DNA of 64,000 bases from Mycocentrospora acerina (taxonomy: Eukaryota; Ascomycota; Dothideomycetes; Pleosporales). Numbering within the stretch: the stretch's first letter is position 1; each line of letters begins with the position of its first letter. Below are positions 54,978 through 64,000 of the stretch, piece after piece. The stretch spans positions 684,436-748,435 of the forward strand of contig JAKUHH010000080.1 of assembly GCA_022701365.1 (NCBI GenBank), in the 5' to 3' direction. Below the pieces are notes generated by a model. It saw nothing but the letters and a program-made list of their open reading frames with translations. It did no database searches and had not been told where the DNA came from. A program made the translations under genes and the position numbers.

Positions 54978-56990
54978 ATGTCGCACCAACCACTCGCCGC
55001 GTCTTCGTCTACATCTGGTTTCTTTCAAGAGCTCCCTTCTCTTCCGCCCCAGTATACTACGCCTGTAGCAATATCAACAAGCCAGTCTCGAAACAAGCAC
55101 AGTCACGCGGCTTCTGACGACCAAGTACTGTCTCGAATACTTGATCTCTACCTTCCATCTAATGCCACCGAAGTGACCAAACATGTCCATCACATGGCTC
55201 GAGTAGCACTAAATCCTTCTGTTCTTGTGCACGCTACAGACGCAGAAACAAACCATCCTGTCCTTCGGCCACTGACAACGTTTGGTGAAGAGAATAGGAA
55301 TGATCCGTTATGGACAACCTCGGGATGGCAACGACTGAAAGAAATTGGATATGAGGAGGGGGTTGTGGCGGTCGCATATGATCAATCAAAGACGAAATTT
55401 AACCGACGCATACACGAATTTGTGCTTGGACATCTGTGGAGCTGCACAGGTACTATGACGGGCTGCCCGATGAGTATGACCGATGGAGCGGCAACATTGC
55501 TCAGCAAACACTTTCAAGACTCGGATGGAGAACAGCCAGGTCGCGGGAAGGTAATCCGCGAGGCTTACCGCAGGCTAACAAGTCGAGATCCAAAACAAGC
55601 CTGGACAAGCGGACAGTGGATGACTGAAAGAACCGGCGGTAGTGACGTCTCCGGCACCGAAACCATCGCCTCTCGTCTATCTCAAGCAGAACTCGAGAAA
55701 GAAGCTGCTGAAGGACGAGACGTCGATGCCATTGGGCAGCCTCTTGGTCCCTGGAAGATCAACGGCTTCAAATGGTTCAGCAGTGCTACCGACTCTGAAA
55801 TGGCGGTCCTCCTCGCCCGCACATCTGCCGGCGGCCTCTCCGCCTTCTACATCCCCATGCGGCGGCGCATCGGTACCAGATTCCCATCCGCAAACATCAT
55901 CAACGAAGAAGCTCCGCCGCGCACAGAACTAAACGGCATCCGCATCCAGCGCCTGAAGAACAAACTCGGCACCAAATCCCTCCCCACCGCCGAACTCGAA
56001 CTCAAAAACGCGCGCGGCTGGCTCCTCGGCACTGAAGGGCAAGGCGTGAAGGAAATCTCCGCCGTACTAAACATCACGCGCCTCTCCACCGCCGCCGGCA
56101 GTGCAGCAAACTGGTCGCGCGGCCTAGCCATCTGCCGCGCCTACAGCAAAGTCCGCAAAGTGCGCGGGGGGCTCCTCCAAGACAACCCCGCGCATCTACG
56201 CTGGATGGCTGGCGAAACAATAAAATACCACGCCGCAGCTCACTTTGTCTTCCTCGGCGTCGCGCTCCAAGGCGCCGCAGAGCAGTCCTGGAGCGAAATG
56301 GTCGCCAACACAAAAGCAGCGGGCCTTGTCCCCAGAGATAAATCCCACGTCGCTGTACTTCTGCGGTTGCTGCTTCCCGTCATGAAAGCACAGGTTAGCG
56401 TTGCGTCGGTGGATGGGTTGAGGCAGTGTATGGAGTGTCTGGGTGGAGTGGGGTATTGCGAAAACAACGAGGATGGCGGGCTGATGAATCTGGCCAAGAT
56501 TTATCGTGATAATCTGGTGAATCCCATTTGGGAAGGGACGGTTAGCGTCATGGCTGAGGATGTGGTGAGGGTATTGACGGACAAGCGGCTTGCTGGCGGA
56601 GATGTGCTGGGAAATGCGTTTGCGCCGTGGGTGAGGGCTGTGCTGGGGACTTGCTCTGGCAGGTTCTCAAAAGAGGTTGGTATGGTCAGTGTGGCGCTGG
56701 AGAAGTTGATCGGCCGAGTCAACGGTGTGGAGAGGGGAGAGCTTCTGTATCGCGGGAGAGAGATTCTGGAGCTTGTTGAGGCGGTGGTTGCGGGCGCGGT
56801 GCTCATGTATGATGCGGACGTGGATTCTGATCCCGTTGCGGAAGAGGTTGCTAGACGGTGGGTGAGTTCCCGAATGGCGAGCTCCGACGAACCGCAAGAT
56901 TCCCGAGCGTGGCTGGAAAGAGTGCAGATGGATAAGAGCATATTCTTGGGGTCTCCGAACACTGAGTCTGAAAAACTTGCGAAGTTGTAG
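54978..56990 (+). CDS. AidB-like acyl-CoA dehydrogenase family flavoprotein
   Basis: Intronless, 670 residues from ATG 54978. It shows the acyl-CoA dehydrogenase fold in the AidB arrangement. There is an N-terminal extra domain (LSRILDLYLPSNATEVTKHV, HPVLRPLTTFGEENRNDPLW). The FAD-binding core has CPMSMTDGAATLL, QWMTERTGGSDVSGTET and INGFKWFSSATDSEMAVLLA. The helical domain has LNGIRIQRLKNKLGTKSLPT, SAVLNITRLSTAAGSAANWS and RQCMECLGGVGYCENNEDGG (GGxGY), then YRDNLVNPIWEGTVSVMAED. In E. coli AidB belongs to the alkylation-damage response; the fungal copies are of unknown substrate, and residues for CoA esters are not conserved enough to predict one. C-terminal extension about 90 residues. Confidence 0.9.
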   Translation: MSHQPLAASSSTSGFFQELPSLPPQYTTPVAISTSQSRNKHSHAASDDQVLSRILDLYLPSNATEVTKHVHHMARVALNPSVLVHATDAETNHPVLRPLTTFGEENRNDPLWTTSGWQRLKEIGYEEGVVAVAYDQSKTKFNRRIHEFVLGHLWSCTGTMTGCPMSMTDGAATLLSKHFQDSDGEQPGRGKVIREAYRRLTSRDPKQAWTSGQWMTERTGGSDVSGTETIASRLSQAELEKEAAEGRDVDAIGQPLGPWKINGFKWFSSATDSEMAVLLARTSAGGLSAFYIPMRRRIGTRFPSANIINEEAPPRTELNGIRIQRLKNKLGTKSLPTAELELKNARGWLLGTEGQGVKEISAVLNITRLSTAAGSAANWSRGLAICRAYSKVRKVRGGLLQDNPAHLRWMAGETIKYHAAAHFVFLGVALQGAAEQSWSEMVANTKAAGLVPRDKSHVAVLLRLLLPVMKAQVSVASVDGLRQCMECLGGVGYCENNEDGGLMNLAKIYRDNLVNPIWEGTVSVMAEDVVRVLTDKRLAGGDVLGNAFAPWVRAVLGTCSGRFSKEVGMVSVALEKLIGRVNGVERGELLYRGREILELVEAVVAGAVLMYDADVDSDPVAEEVARRWVSSRMASSDEPQDSRAWLERVQMDKSIFLGSPNTESEKLAKL

Positions 56991-57346
56991 ATATAAGATG
57001 TCGACTAGTAATTTCAAGCACAACACTTCTTTTTGAGAAACTTGGTTATTAAGCCTAAACCGCATTCGAATCACTGTCAACGTGCTTTTGTATGCAGCAA
57101 GTCACTCTGGAAGAAAAGTTCTCATACAGGAATCCATTACTTAGCACCGGGATGCTACTTTTCCCAGCTATTACACTGCATTCATATATATATCCATCCA
57201 TCCACCCATCCATTTGTGCATATATGGTATCTCGCATCATGAGAGGGGGAAAAAATCCCGAGGAAAAAAAATAAAAAACGAAGAAGTGAAAGAAAACACA
57301 AACACCTCCCAATGCAACGACACCATGTGCCAGAAACCCCCTCAAT
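56991..57346. other. convergent 3' flanks
   Basis: Between the AidB-like gene (+) and the peroxidase (-). Contains an ATATATATATCCATCCATCC run near 57183. No gene is seen. Confidence 0.5.
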
Positions 57347-58367
57347 CTACCACCTCATTCTATCAAAGATATTGCTGCTCCTAACATCCCTCTTCCTGCT
57401 ACCCCCAGGCAGCGCAGAGGTGCAGTCAATAAGCCCCTTGGCATCCACACCGATCATGCTCATCCTAGTCATTGCGCCCACAAACGCCATATCCCACGCG
57501 CCCTTGCTGAGCGCAAACGTCGCAAATGGCAGCATAGTGAGGGGATTTGTGGCAATGCTCTTATCGACGGGGAGGGTAAAGGGCGCACCTCCAGACTTGG
57601 TTTCTTGGTAGTACTTGTTGTCCCAGGTGCCGGGGGTGGAGTCCAGGGTTGCATTGGCCTGGGAGGGGTCGGTGAAGCGCTGGCGGGCGGTGGTGTGGGC
57701 GCCGATTAGGGCAGCGAGATCGATGGGGGAAAAGCCCTTGGATGCTGGGGGGAAAGAAGAGTTAGTAAGTTGGAATGATGACAAAGAGTGTGGTAAGGGT
57801 GTATTTACCAAAGAGTTTAACCATTTCGACGGCGTTGGCGTGGCCGTTGGGGAGAATACCCGTGGGGTTAGGGGCGCTGGAATCTTTACGCCCGACTTTC
57901 ACGGGGACGGTGGGGCCGCCGGGGCAGGTCTTGATGGCGTGGGCGGCGGCGAATTGGATCAGGTCGGCTGCTCCGACGTTCTTCTGCTGGGCGAGGTCTC
58001 CGAGGTTGCTACAGAGGCGCTCAATGCCTCTGTTTTCAATGTTGGAGCATTCGCCCGCAAGGATAAGAGACCCGTCACACGCGCCGTTAAAGCAGTCATG
58101 GAAGGAGGAGCGAATTGCGGCGCGGGCGGCGTCTGTGCATTGTCCGTCTGCGAGAAACTGTGCGGTGAGGGCGGTGGAGATTTCATTCCAGACTGGAGGA
58201 CAGGTTGCTGCGGTTGAGCGGCCAAGGGAGCCGGAGAACAAGTTCAAGATGTCGCCGAGGAGGCGTTTGGAGTGCTGGGCTGCGGAGTGGGCTTCTTCCA
58301 TAACATTGAATGCTTGTGCTGTGCTGCTCGCGCCGAGTGCGGCGAAAACGATGTGGGAGATGTACAT
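57347..58367 (-). CDS. secreted class II (fungal) heme peroxidase
   Basis: Two exons, 58367-57809 and 57744-57347 (64-nt intron), give 318 residues. A signal peptide (MYISHIVFAALGASSTAQAF) is present. Distal heme residues appear in RAAIRSSFHDCFNGACDGS (Arg86, His90, followed by the Ca2+-site D and the G.CDGS loop). The proximal His is in DLAALIGAHTTAR (His203), completed across the splice. The C-terminal part (TPGTWDNKYYQETKSGGAPF, SMIGVDAKGLIDCTSALPGG) matches ascomycete class II peroxidases. It uses H2O2 to oxidise phenolics or other reductants outside the cell. I do not see the Mn-binding acidic triad or an exposed catalytic Trp, so it is best called a generic, low-redox peroxidase. A nearby H2O2 producer would be the AA7 oxidase at 28.7 kb, but they are far apart. 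Confidence 0.92.
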
Positions 58368-61228
58368 TATTTTGTTAGTAGTATGATTAAGTGGTGATGA
58401 ATATTTTAGAGGAAGTCAAGATGACAAGCGAGAGTGCTGAGTGAATGTGAATGAATTGATGACTTGTCTGACAGCGTACTTGTACATGGCCCTTTATACA
58501 TGTTGATCTGACTCTATGGTCAATAGAAACTATTGATAGATTGTAGACCCAACTGGTGGTCCGGGTCAGCTTTGCCGGACCCTGTCCGTCGATCACGGTT
58601 ACAGGTGGCAGAAATAACCTTTAGAGGACGCTAGGATGGTGGAGAGATGGTGGGAAGAATGGAGTACACAGGTGTGCCAAGAGCAACCCACTGGTAGACA
58701 GGCAGCCCTCATGTCGGTCATCTTGTGCGGAGTGCACCATGCTAGCGCTTATTTCATCAAACACGTCGGACATGCAGCATGGCATTAGTACAGCAGCCCT
58801 GTAATCATTTTATACCGAAACTTATTCTTCAACTTGGTTCACTAAGGTCGTAGCACATTCAATTGCTGATGTTGTGGTGGCGAGATTTTCCCCTCGACTT
58901 GGAGACAGGAACGATATCCTGTCATGGCAGGTGCTATTTCTCTTGCCTTGCCAGTCTATTGTTTTACACTCCACGTTTTTGAAGAATTGAAACAAATGTT
59001 ACTAAAGAAGGAATTCGAAATCCAGTTTCGGATTACGGCTATGTTAGCGAGCGTAGAGGCTTCCTCCCAAACGCCTAACGTTATGGCCCGCGAGTCTAAT
59101 ATTGGTCGCCGAGCGTTTGATATCCAGAACAAGCTTTTTGAATCCCGAGGTTAACCAAAAACAGTATAGAGTATTCGAGCAACGCTGAGTGGTATTGTGT
59201 GGACGAAGAAGGACATCACTTTGCTGTGTTTCTGCGAGAATGGTTTCAAAAGCCACGCGGGGGTGAGGACAGCGATCATAACATCGATGCGTACTTTTCA
59301 ACAACCCATGAATTTTCGAAAGTATGTTAAACGTGAAACTAGGTGGATCTCTACGTCTTTGTGTTCAAAAAGGGGATATCGCCCTGCACGTGTCATTGAA
59401 ATTCGCGGACATGTTTCGAACGCGCCTGCCGGCTAGTAGGCCAGGAGGCGGAGGCATCCAATCGCCAGCTCGATATTACTTGCCGTGGCGTGTGTTGTGG
59501 CGTGGCGCGGCGTGGTTGGCGACGACAGTCGTACGGACACTCAGAGGGGATCCGAAACGTTCTTGTTGTTGACCTACGGAAGTGGGCAGAAGCCGATCCA
59601 CATTGCTACTTCATCTCGTCCTGCCTCGCGACGCCCCGCAACCTAACAATGCGCCAGCGCCGGAACTCCAGAATCCGTCATGGAGAACATCAACAGCTGG
59701 GATGGCGAGAGCTTGTGTGCGACTGCGCTAACAACGACCTCCGCGGCGGTCTTGCACTAGAAACCGTAGAACCGTAGAACCGTGGATGCACGCTGCAGCC
59801 CACACTCCACCTCTATCCACCTTCTTCCACCTCCAAGAAATAGGGTCATTCTGCCATGTGCAGACTTCGCCGCTCAACACGGCACCTGCATTGCTGGCAG
59901 TGTCAGGTCAGACAGCATCTCGGCACTCATCAAGCTGCGTCAAAAGACAGTACAAGAAGGATTTAGGCGCGCGAATCGACAATCTTGGGCACACGAATTC
60001 TCACTGCTGACGTCTAGGGTTCTGCAACATTCACCACTCACGCATACCGCTCATTCTATCGACGCAAGATGGGTTGTGCGATTGTACAAGAAAGGCACAC
60101 CTCGACGCGGTACATGAGTGTTGCATGACGATGCTTTTCGGAGCCACCATTGGTCAGCAACTGCGCACCCTTCTCAACGCGTTGGTAAGTCCGGCACCTC
60201 CTCCGAAGTTTACGACATCGCCCTCCGATTGCTGTTCTATGATTGCCGCATGATGATCTCCGACGCCAAGGCGTTTACGTCTCTTGCATATGCGGCGTCC
60301 TCGGCATGGAATCCAGCTGTGAAGCCTACTTTATTGGCTCAACCAACTTCCGAGACTTGGCGATTGTTGAGATGGAGGCATTTGACGGAGGAGGCGTTTT
60401 CCTCGTCAACTCGAATTCCTCCGAGGGACGCCCGGAAGTGTCATGCATATATATTCTTCGATGCTACTACCGATCTTGGCGTTTGCAGGCTGCAGGGCGA
60501 TTCAAGACGCAAATCCTCATTCATGTTGAATGCGCCGGGGTTATGAACGCAGGCCACCCTAAATTTAATTTGCTCAATCTCCAGCCTCTGCCGCAAAGAA
60601 ACACTTCTCGGAGGTCAAACTACATCTGTCTACACTATGTTATTCTACATCACCTTCTCACAGCATAGACACGAATACTGGACTCCCAAGGCCTCTGCGT
60701 CTTTCATGCTATCAACGGGAACAAGGCATGATTCTTCATCATCTTCAATTCCGATTTCCCTCTACACATCTGGGGTATCTAGAAAATTTTGTAGCATATG
60801 GGCTGTAGACGGATTCAGTACATTGACCCGAAAGCTAGTCCGATACCGAAAGGATTCCGAAGATACATTAGAAACAAAGCTACTACAATCTGACCAACCA
60901 CTTGCATCTATCTTCTTTTTCTGGCCTACTTGCCGAATACGAAGTCTGGGATCAAATATTACTCGCCACCGGCAACCAAGAGCGTGTGATTAGTCATTGG
61001 CAACATGCAGATATTCAGAGAGTATTCGGCTCTGTCTTCAAAGCCGAGCCGACCTTTGCACAGATTACTGAATCGCTCATTCTGTCGAAATGCCAATGCT
61101 TCCAAGACGGCACAGCTTTCTCTTTTTCTTAGTCTGTTCCAAGTAAACCGTCAGGTTCCACAAGCAGACAGTGATATATGTTGGCGCATGCCTCGCCGAT
61201 CCTTCTTTCCACTGTCAATTCACTCACC
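58368..61228. other. long gene-poor region
   Basis: Promoter of the peroxidase at one end and of the iron alcohol dehydrogenase at the other. Between them, several plus-strand frames (for example 60118-60546 and the overlapping 60243-60668) show protein-like composition but no recognisable family and no consistent exon structure. A triple ACCGTAGA run lies at 59761-59783. Relics of a former gene are possible. Confidence 0.4.
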
Positions 61229-62641
61229 ATGGATCAAAAAGAAGTGTACAAGCCCGCATTCACGTCACCCCCAGGTGAAGTATTAGCTGGAATCCCAATT
61301 ACACACCTCGAACTCCCACCACCATACATCTCGTATGGTCTTCCGTTCTCTGAATCCTGCGCAAAACACGTCAAAGGGACCTTTTGTGCGAAACGGGTAT
61401 ACATCATCTGTTCTGGGTCGCTGGAAAGAAATACGGACAACCTCGACAAACTCATCCATGCGCTGGGGAAGGACAATGTCGTAGGGATACGCAAGGGAAT
61501 GACATCACACTCACTCTGGTCTGAGATTCTAGAAGTTGTACAAGAATGCAGGAAATTTGATGCAGATTGTATTGTTACGCTAGGAGCAGGGAGTTTAACT
61601 GACGCAGCGAAGATAGTTGTTTTGGTATGCCCCCCGAATCATCTACCCACCCTTTCACTATCTCACTCAAAACCATCCGAACTAACTTCCACAGTGTCTC
61701 GCAAACAACGTTCATACCTCCTCCCAACTATCTCTCCTCACGATTGATACCATTTCCCCCACGTCAACAATTCGCCGCCCTACCATCCCACTCATAACCA
61801 TCCCCACCAGCCTCTCCGGTGGCGAATACTTTCCCCTCGCCGGCGGGACCGACGACTCCACCTCTCAAAAGCGGGCCTTCCTTTCTGCCTTTATGGGATC
61901 CAGACTCGTCATCTTAGACCCAACACTCTGTCTCACAACGCCAGAATACCACTGGTTGTCCACAGGCGTCCGCTGCATGGACCACTGCGTCGAGGCACTC
62001 TGCTGTCTTGCATCCACCCCTTCTTCCGACCTCGCAGCTGAAACAGGACTCCGACTCCTCGTCCCGAGCCTCCTGGCATGTAAAGCCGACCTAAGCGATG
62101 TTGAAGCAAGACACAACTGCCAAATGGCAGTCGTGCACGCAATGTCCACCATAAGAGAAGGCATCCCAATGGGAGGGAGCCACGCAATCGGCCATCAATT
62201 AGGTATTTTATTATTCCAATATCCCCAAATATCTCACACCGTTAACTAACCATCCCAACAGGCCCACTCGGCGTCCCCCACGGCATAACATCATGCATCC
62301 TCCTTCCAGCAGTGACAAAATATAACATCCTCCACGCCCCCACGCCCTCCATCTCGCTGCACCAGCAAAAGGTCACTTCTATTCTATGGTCCGAACCCGC
62401 TGTCTCAAACCTCCTACTTGCCGCGGGACTTGCCAAAGAAGAAAGCGACTTGGGAGATGTGCTTGATGTCATTATCCGCGCACTGCACCTCCCGAGAACG
62501 TTAACAGAAGTCGGCATTGATAGAAGCGTGATTCCGGCGTTGGCAGAAAGCGCGCTGGGGGATTTCTGGGCACCAACAAATCCCGTACCGTTGGTGCGTG
62601 CGGAGCAAGTGAGGGAGGTGTTGGAAATGGTGGTGATGTAG
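61229..62641 (+). CDS. iron-type alcohol dehydrogenase, maleylacetate-reductase-like
   Basis: Three exons, 61229-61624, 61695-62202 and 62262-62641 (introns of 70 and 59 nt), give 427 residues. It has the dehydroquinate-synthase/Fe-ADH fold: nucleotide-binding VTLGAGSLTDAAK (about residues 117-128), TIPTSLSGGEYFPLAG like the T..SG.E.t segment of maleylacetate reductases, RCMDHCVEALC, and the metal site GGSHAIGHQLG plus GVPHGITSCILLPAVTKYN with the two His. Maleylacetate reductase completes hydroxyquinol catabolism to beta-ketoadipate using NAD(P)H. That role is plausible, but fungal Fe-ADHs also occur in secondary metabolism. The start at 61229 is favoured because the frame upstream is unlike the family. 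Confidence 0.86.
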
Positions 62642-63300
62642 AAGAACAAACCAGTGAACGGGCAGGGAAGAAGAAAATTAAAATATAGATCTATCATCAA
62701 ACTCATGCTTTTCCGACTTTTTTTTAATCTTCAAATTTTCACATTGTTGTAATCCACGTGGTTGGCACAGTTTATTACTTTTTTTCGTTCTACCGTTTTT
62801 TTCTTGGACCTGTATTTTCTCCAAAGAAACTGAACCCCTCTTCCTGCTAAACCCCGCTCCCCAGCTCTTTTGCAGATTTAAAAAAAAAGTTACGTACACG
62901 TACGCTGCTATACTCGGGGATTTTTACGGGCCACTACAATAGTGAGAAAGAAAAAACAAGACTCAAGTGAGTTCCTTGTATCTAATGCACAACGAATGCA
63001 GAAAAGCTAACCAACAAACATTTGAGATGAAGTAAAATAAAAGATTTTTAAAAAAAAAAAAGTGCAAAAGACAAAATCGCATGATTATTTTTCGCAAAGA
63101 CTGCATGCAATTGCGAATTCACCTATATGTATATATATGTACTTCTGAATATTACATTTCAATAATAATAATAAGAACAAGAAGTAAAGCGGAGCGGGTA
63201 TTTAATCGAACGGGGTAGTAAAAAGGAGGAAGAAGACGAAGCGTATCTAGGCTCCTCTCTCTTCTCAAAGCGCGAGATGCAAGTAAAAAAAAGATTAAAG

Positions 63301-63326
63301 GAAGAAGAAGAAGAAGAAGAAGAAGA
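63301..63326. repeat. GAA trinucleotide run
   Basis: About eight perfect GAA units. Confidence 0.9.
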
Positions 63327-63474
63327 GCGAACGATTAAAAAAAAAAGGGTGAGGAGGAGGAAGGGAGATATACCTGGCCCTGCTCCCACTCTTCCTTCCA
63401 CAACCAACACCCCCACCACATACAAAAAAACAATCCCTTCCCCCCCCCCACCCCCGCATCGTCAAAAAAAAGAA

Positions 63475-63526
63475 ACTAACCAACCAACCAACCAATCAAT
63501 AAATCAGTCAGTCAGTCAGTCAGTCA
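63475..63526. repeat. AACC and AGTC tetranucleotide arrays
   Basis: About five AACC units (63475-63495) are followed by five AGTC units (63506-63526), with a short AT spacer. Confidence 0.85.
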
Positions 63527-63640
63527 ACCAGGCGAGTCGCAGGTACATTTCCATTTCCCATTTCCCATTTCCGTTTCCAGTTCACCCCAACCCCAACCCC
63601 GATCCCGATCCCAACCTCCGGCCCCCTCCCCTTCTCCCAC

Positions 63641-63680
63641 CAAAGCCAAAGCCAAAGCCAAAGCCAAAGCCAAAGCCAAA
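63641..63680. repeat. CAAAGC hexanucleotide array
   Basis: Six and two-thirds perfect copies of CAAAGC. Confidence 0.9.
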
Positions 63681-63773
63681 CAAACCCAAAAGCTCCAACC
63701 TCAGGACTTCAAAAAACAACAACAACAACAACAAAACAAGGCTCTAGGATTCCTCAAACACCCCAACGCCACC

Positions 63774-64000
63774 TCACTCCGGATCCCTCATTTCCTCGGG
63801 CGGCGGCGTCAACAACACCCTCGCGCCGCCATCATCATCCTGCTCCTTCATCTTCTTCTTCTCGGGACTCGGCGGACTAACCAGCGTTGTCGGCGTGGGC
63901 AAGCCCCCGAGATCCCTATCCCCATCTTCGTGTTCTCCATCACCCCCACCATCCGTCGCGATACTCATGATGCTATCGCCTTCCTCGGGGATGCTCGGGC
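63774..64000 (-). CDS. 3' part of an acidic, Pro/Ser-rich protein (cut by window edge)
   Basis: The frame is open from the window end to the stop at 63774 and encodes about 75 residues: SIPEEGDSIMSIATDGGGDG, then GLPTPTTLVSPPSPEKKKMK, ending in TPPPEEMRDPE. The composition (Asp/Gly/Pro, with SP and TP sites) suggests the disordered C-terminus of a regulatory or nuclear protein with possible proline-directed phosphorylation. There is no recognisable domain. The 5' end lies beyond 64000. Confidence 0.6.
   Translation of the reverse strand, partial: PSIPEEGDSIMSIATDGGGDGEHEDGDRDLGGLPTPTTLVSPPSPEKKKMKEQDDDGGARVLLTPPPEEMRDPE

Larger units (their letters stand above)
62642..63773. other. intergenic, dense in simple repeats
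   Basis: Homopolymer A/T runs, GAA repeats, AACC, AGTC, CAAAGC and AAC arrays are packed together, mainly in 63290-63740. No gene is credible; the plus-strand frame through the repeats is low complexity. Confidence 0.55.

Noticed and set aside
57615..58386. Two 200-codon plus-strand frames
   Set aside because: Antisense of the class II peroxidase, whose heme motifs are on the minus strand.
60118..60668. Two overlapping plus-strand frames upstream of the iron alcohol dehydrogenase
   Set aside because: Both look partly protein-like but neither fits a known family or a consistent exon model; kept only as a note on the intergenic region.
63277..63747. Plus-strand frame through the microsatellite cluster
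   Set aside because: Encoded sequence is only simple repeats (Glu, Pro-Lys runs); no coding evidence.

Overview
The window reads as nuclear DNA of a filamentous ascomycete, most likely a dothideomycete of the order Pleosporales (inference from gene content and style, not from a search). Genes are compact and carry short GT-AG introns, mostly 44-131 nt, often with CTAAC-type branch sites. The families are fungal: Abp2, Mis6/CENP-I, Vtc4, Mid1, Zn2Cys6 regulators, an SAT4-type rhodopsin-domain protein and a chitin-binding AA7 oxidase. I found no tRNA, rRNA, CRISPR array or intact transposon.

Layout. 0.4-8.6 kb: abp2 (+), a KPWE-motif peroxisomal protein resembling Pex39 (-), divergently transcribed SCD6/LSM14 (+), and a small single-span membrane protein (-). 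9.2-14.1 kb: NAD formate dehydrogenase (-) and the checkpoint clamp subunit Hus1 (-), separated by about 2 kb that includes a stop-broken frame. 14.6-18.2 kb: a secreted cysteine-containing orphan and an APC-type permease, both (-). 19.8-22.3 kb: vtc4 (-). 25.2-30.4 kb: two secreted enzymes on +, an S41-type peptidase-like protein and a CBM18-AA7 oxidase. 30.8-34.5 kb: a predicted tail-anchored protein (-), a mitochondrial GGQ release-factor-like protein (-) sharing a 271-bp promoter with a small serine palmitoyltransferase subunit (+), and a stand-alone GH3 C-terminal-like domain (-). 36.1-41 kb: CENP-I/Mis6 (+, eight exons) facing a Zn2Cys6 regulator (-). 41.7-42.8 kb: a decayed F-box-like gene. 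44.3-50.3 kb: an SAT4/rhodopsin-domain membrane protein (+) and a second Zn2Cys6 regulator (-). 51-53 kb: mid1 (-). 53.5-62.6 kb: four oxidoreductase-type genes, namely an MDR reductase (+), an AidB-like acyl-CoA dehydrogenase (+), a secreted class II peroxidase (-) and a maleylacetate-reductase-like iron alcohol dehydrogenase (+). The window ends in the 3' part of an acidic, proline-rich protein (-).

Most neighbours are unrelated housekeeping and accessory genes. The tightest pairings are the two divergent promoters, Pex39-like/SCD6 and release factor/ssSPT. Splice reconstruction exposed several exons too short for ORF calling: 13-nt exons in hus1 and in the zinc cluster of the second regulator, and 16-, 17-, 36-, 37- and 45-nt exons in mis6, SCD6 and the SAT4 gene. 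The most unusual items are the KPWE protein, the orphan GH3 C-domain, the tail-anchored small protein, the disabled F-box-like gene, and inverted tetranucleotide arrays around the Pex39/SCD6 promoter.
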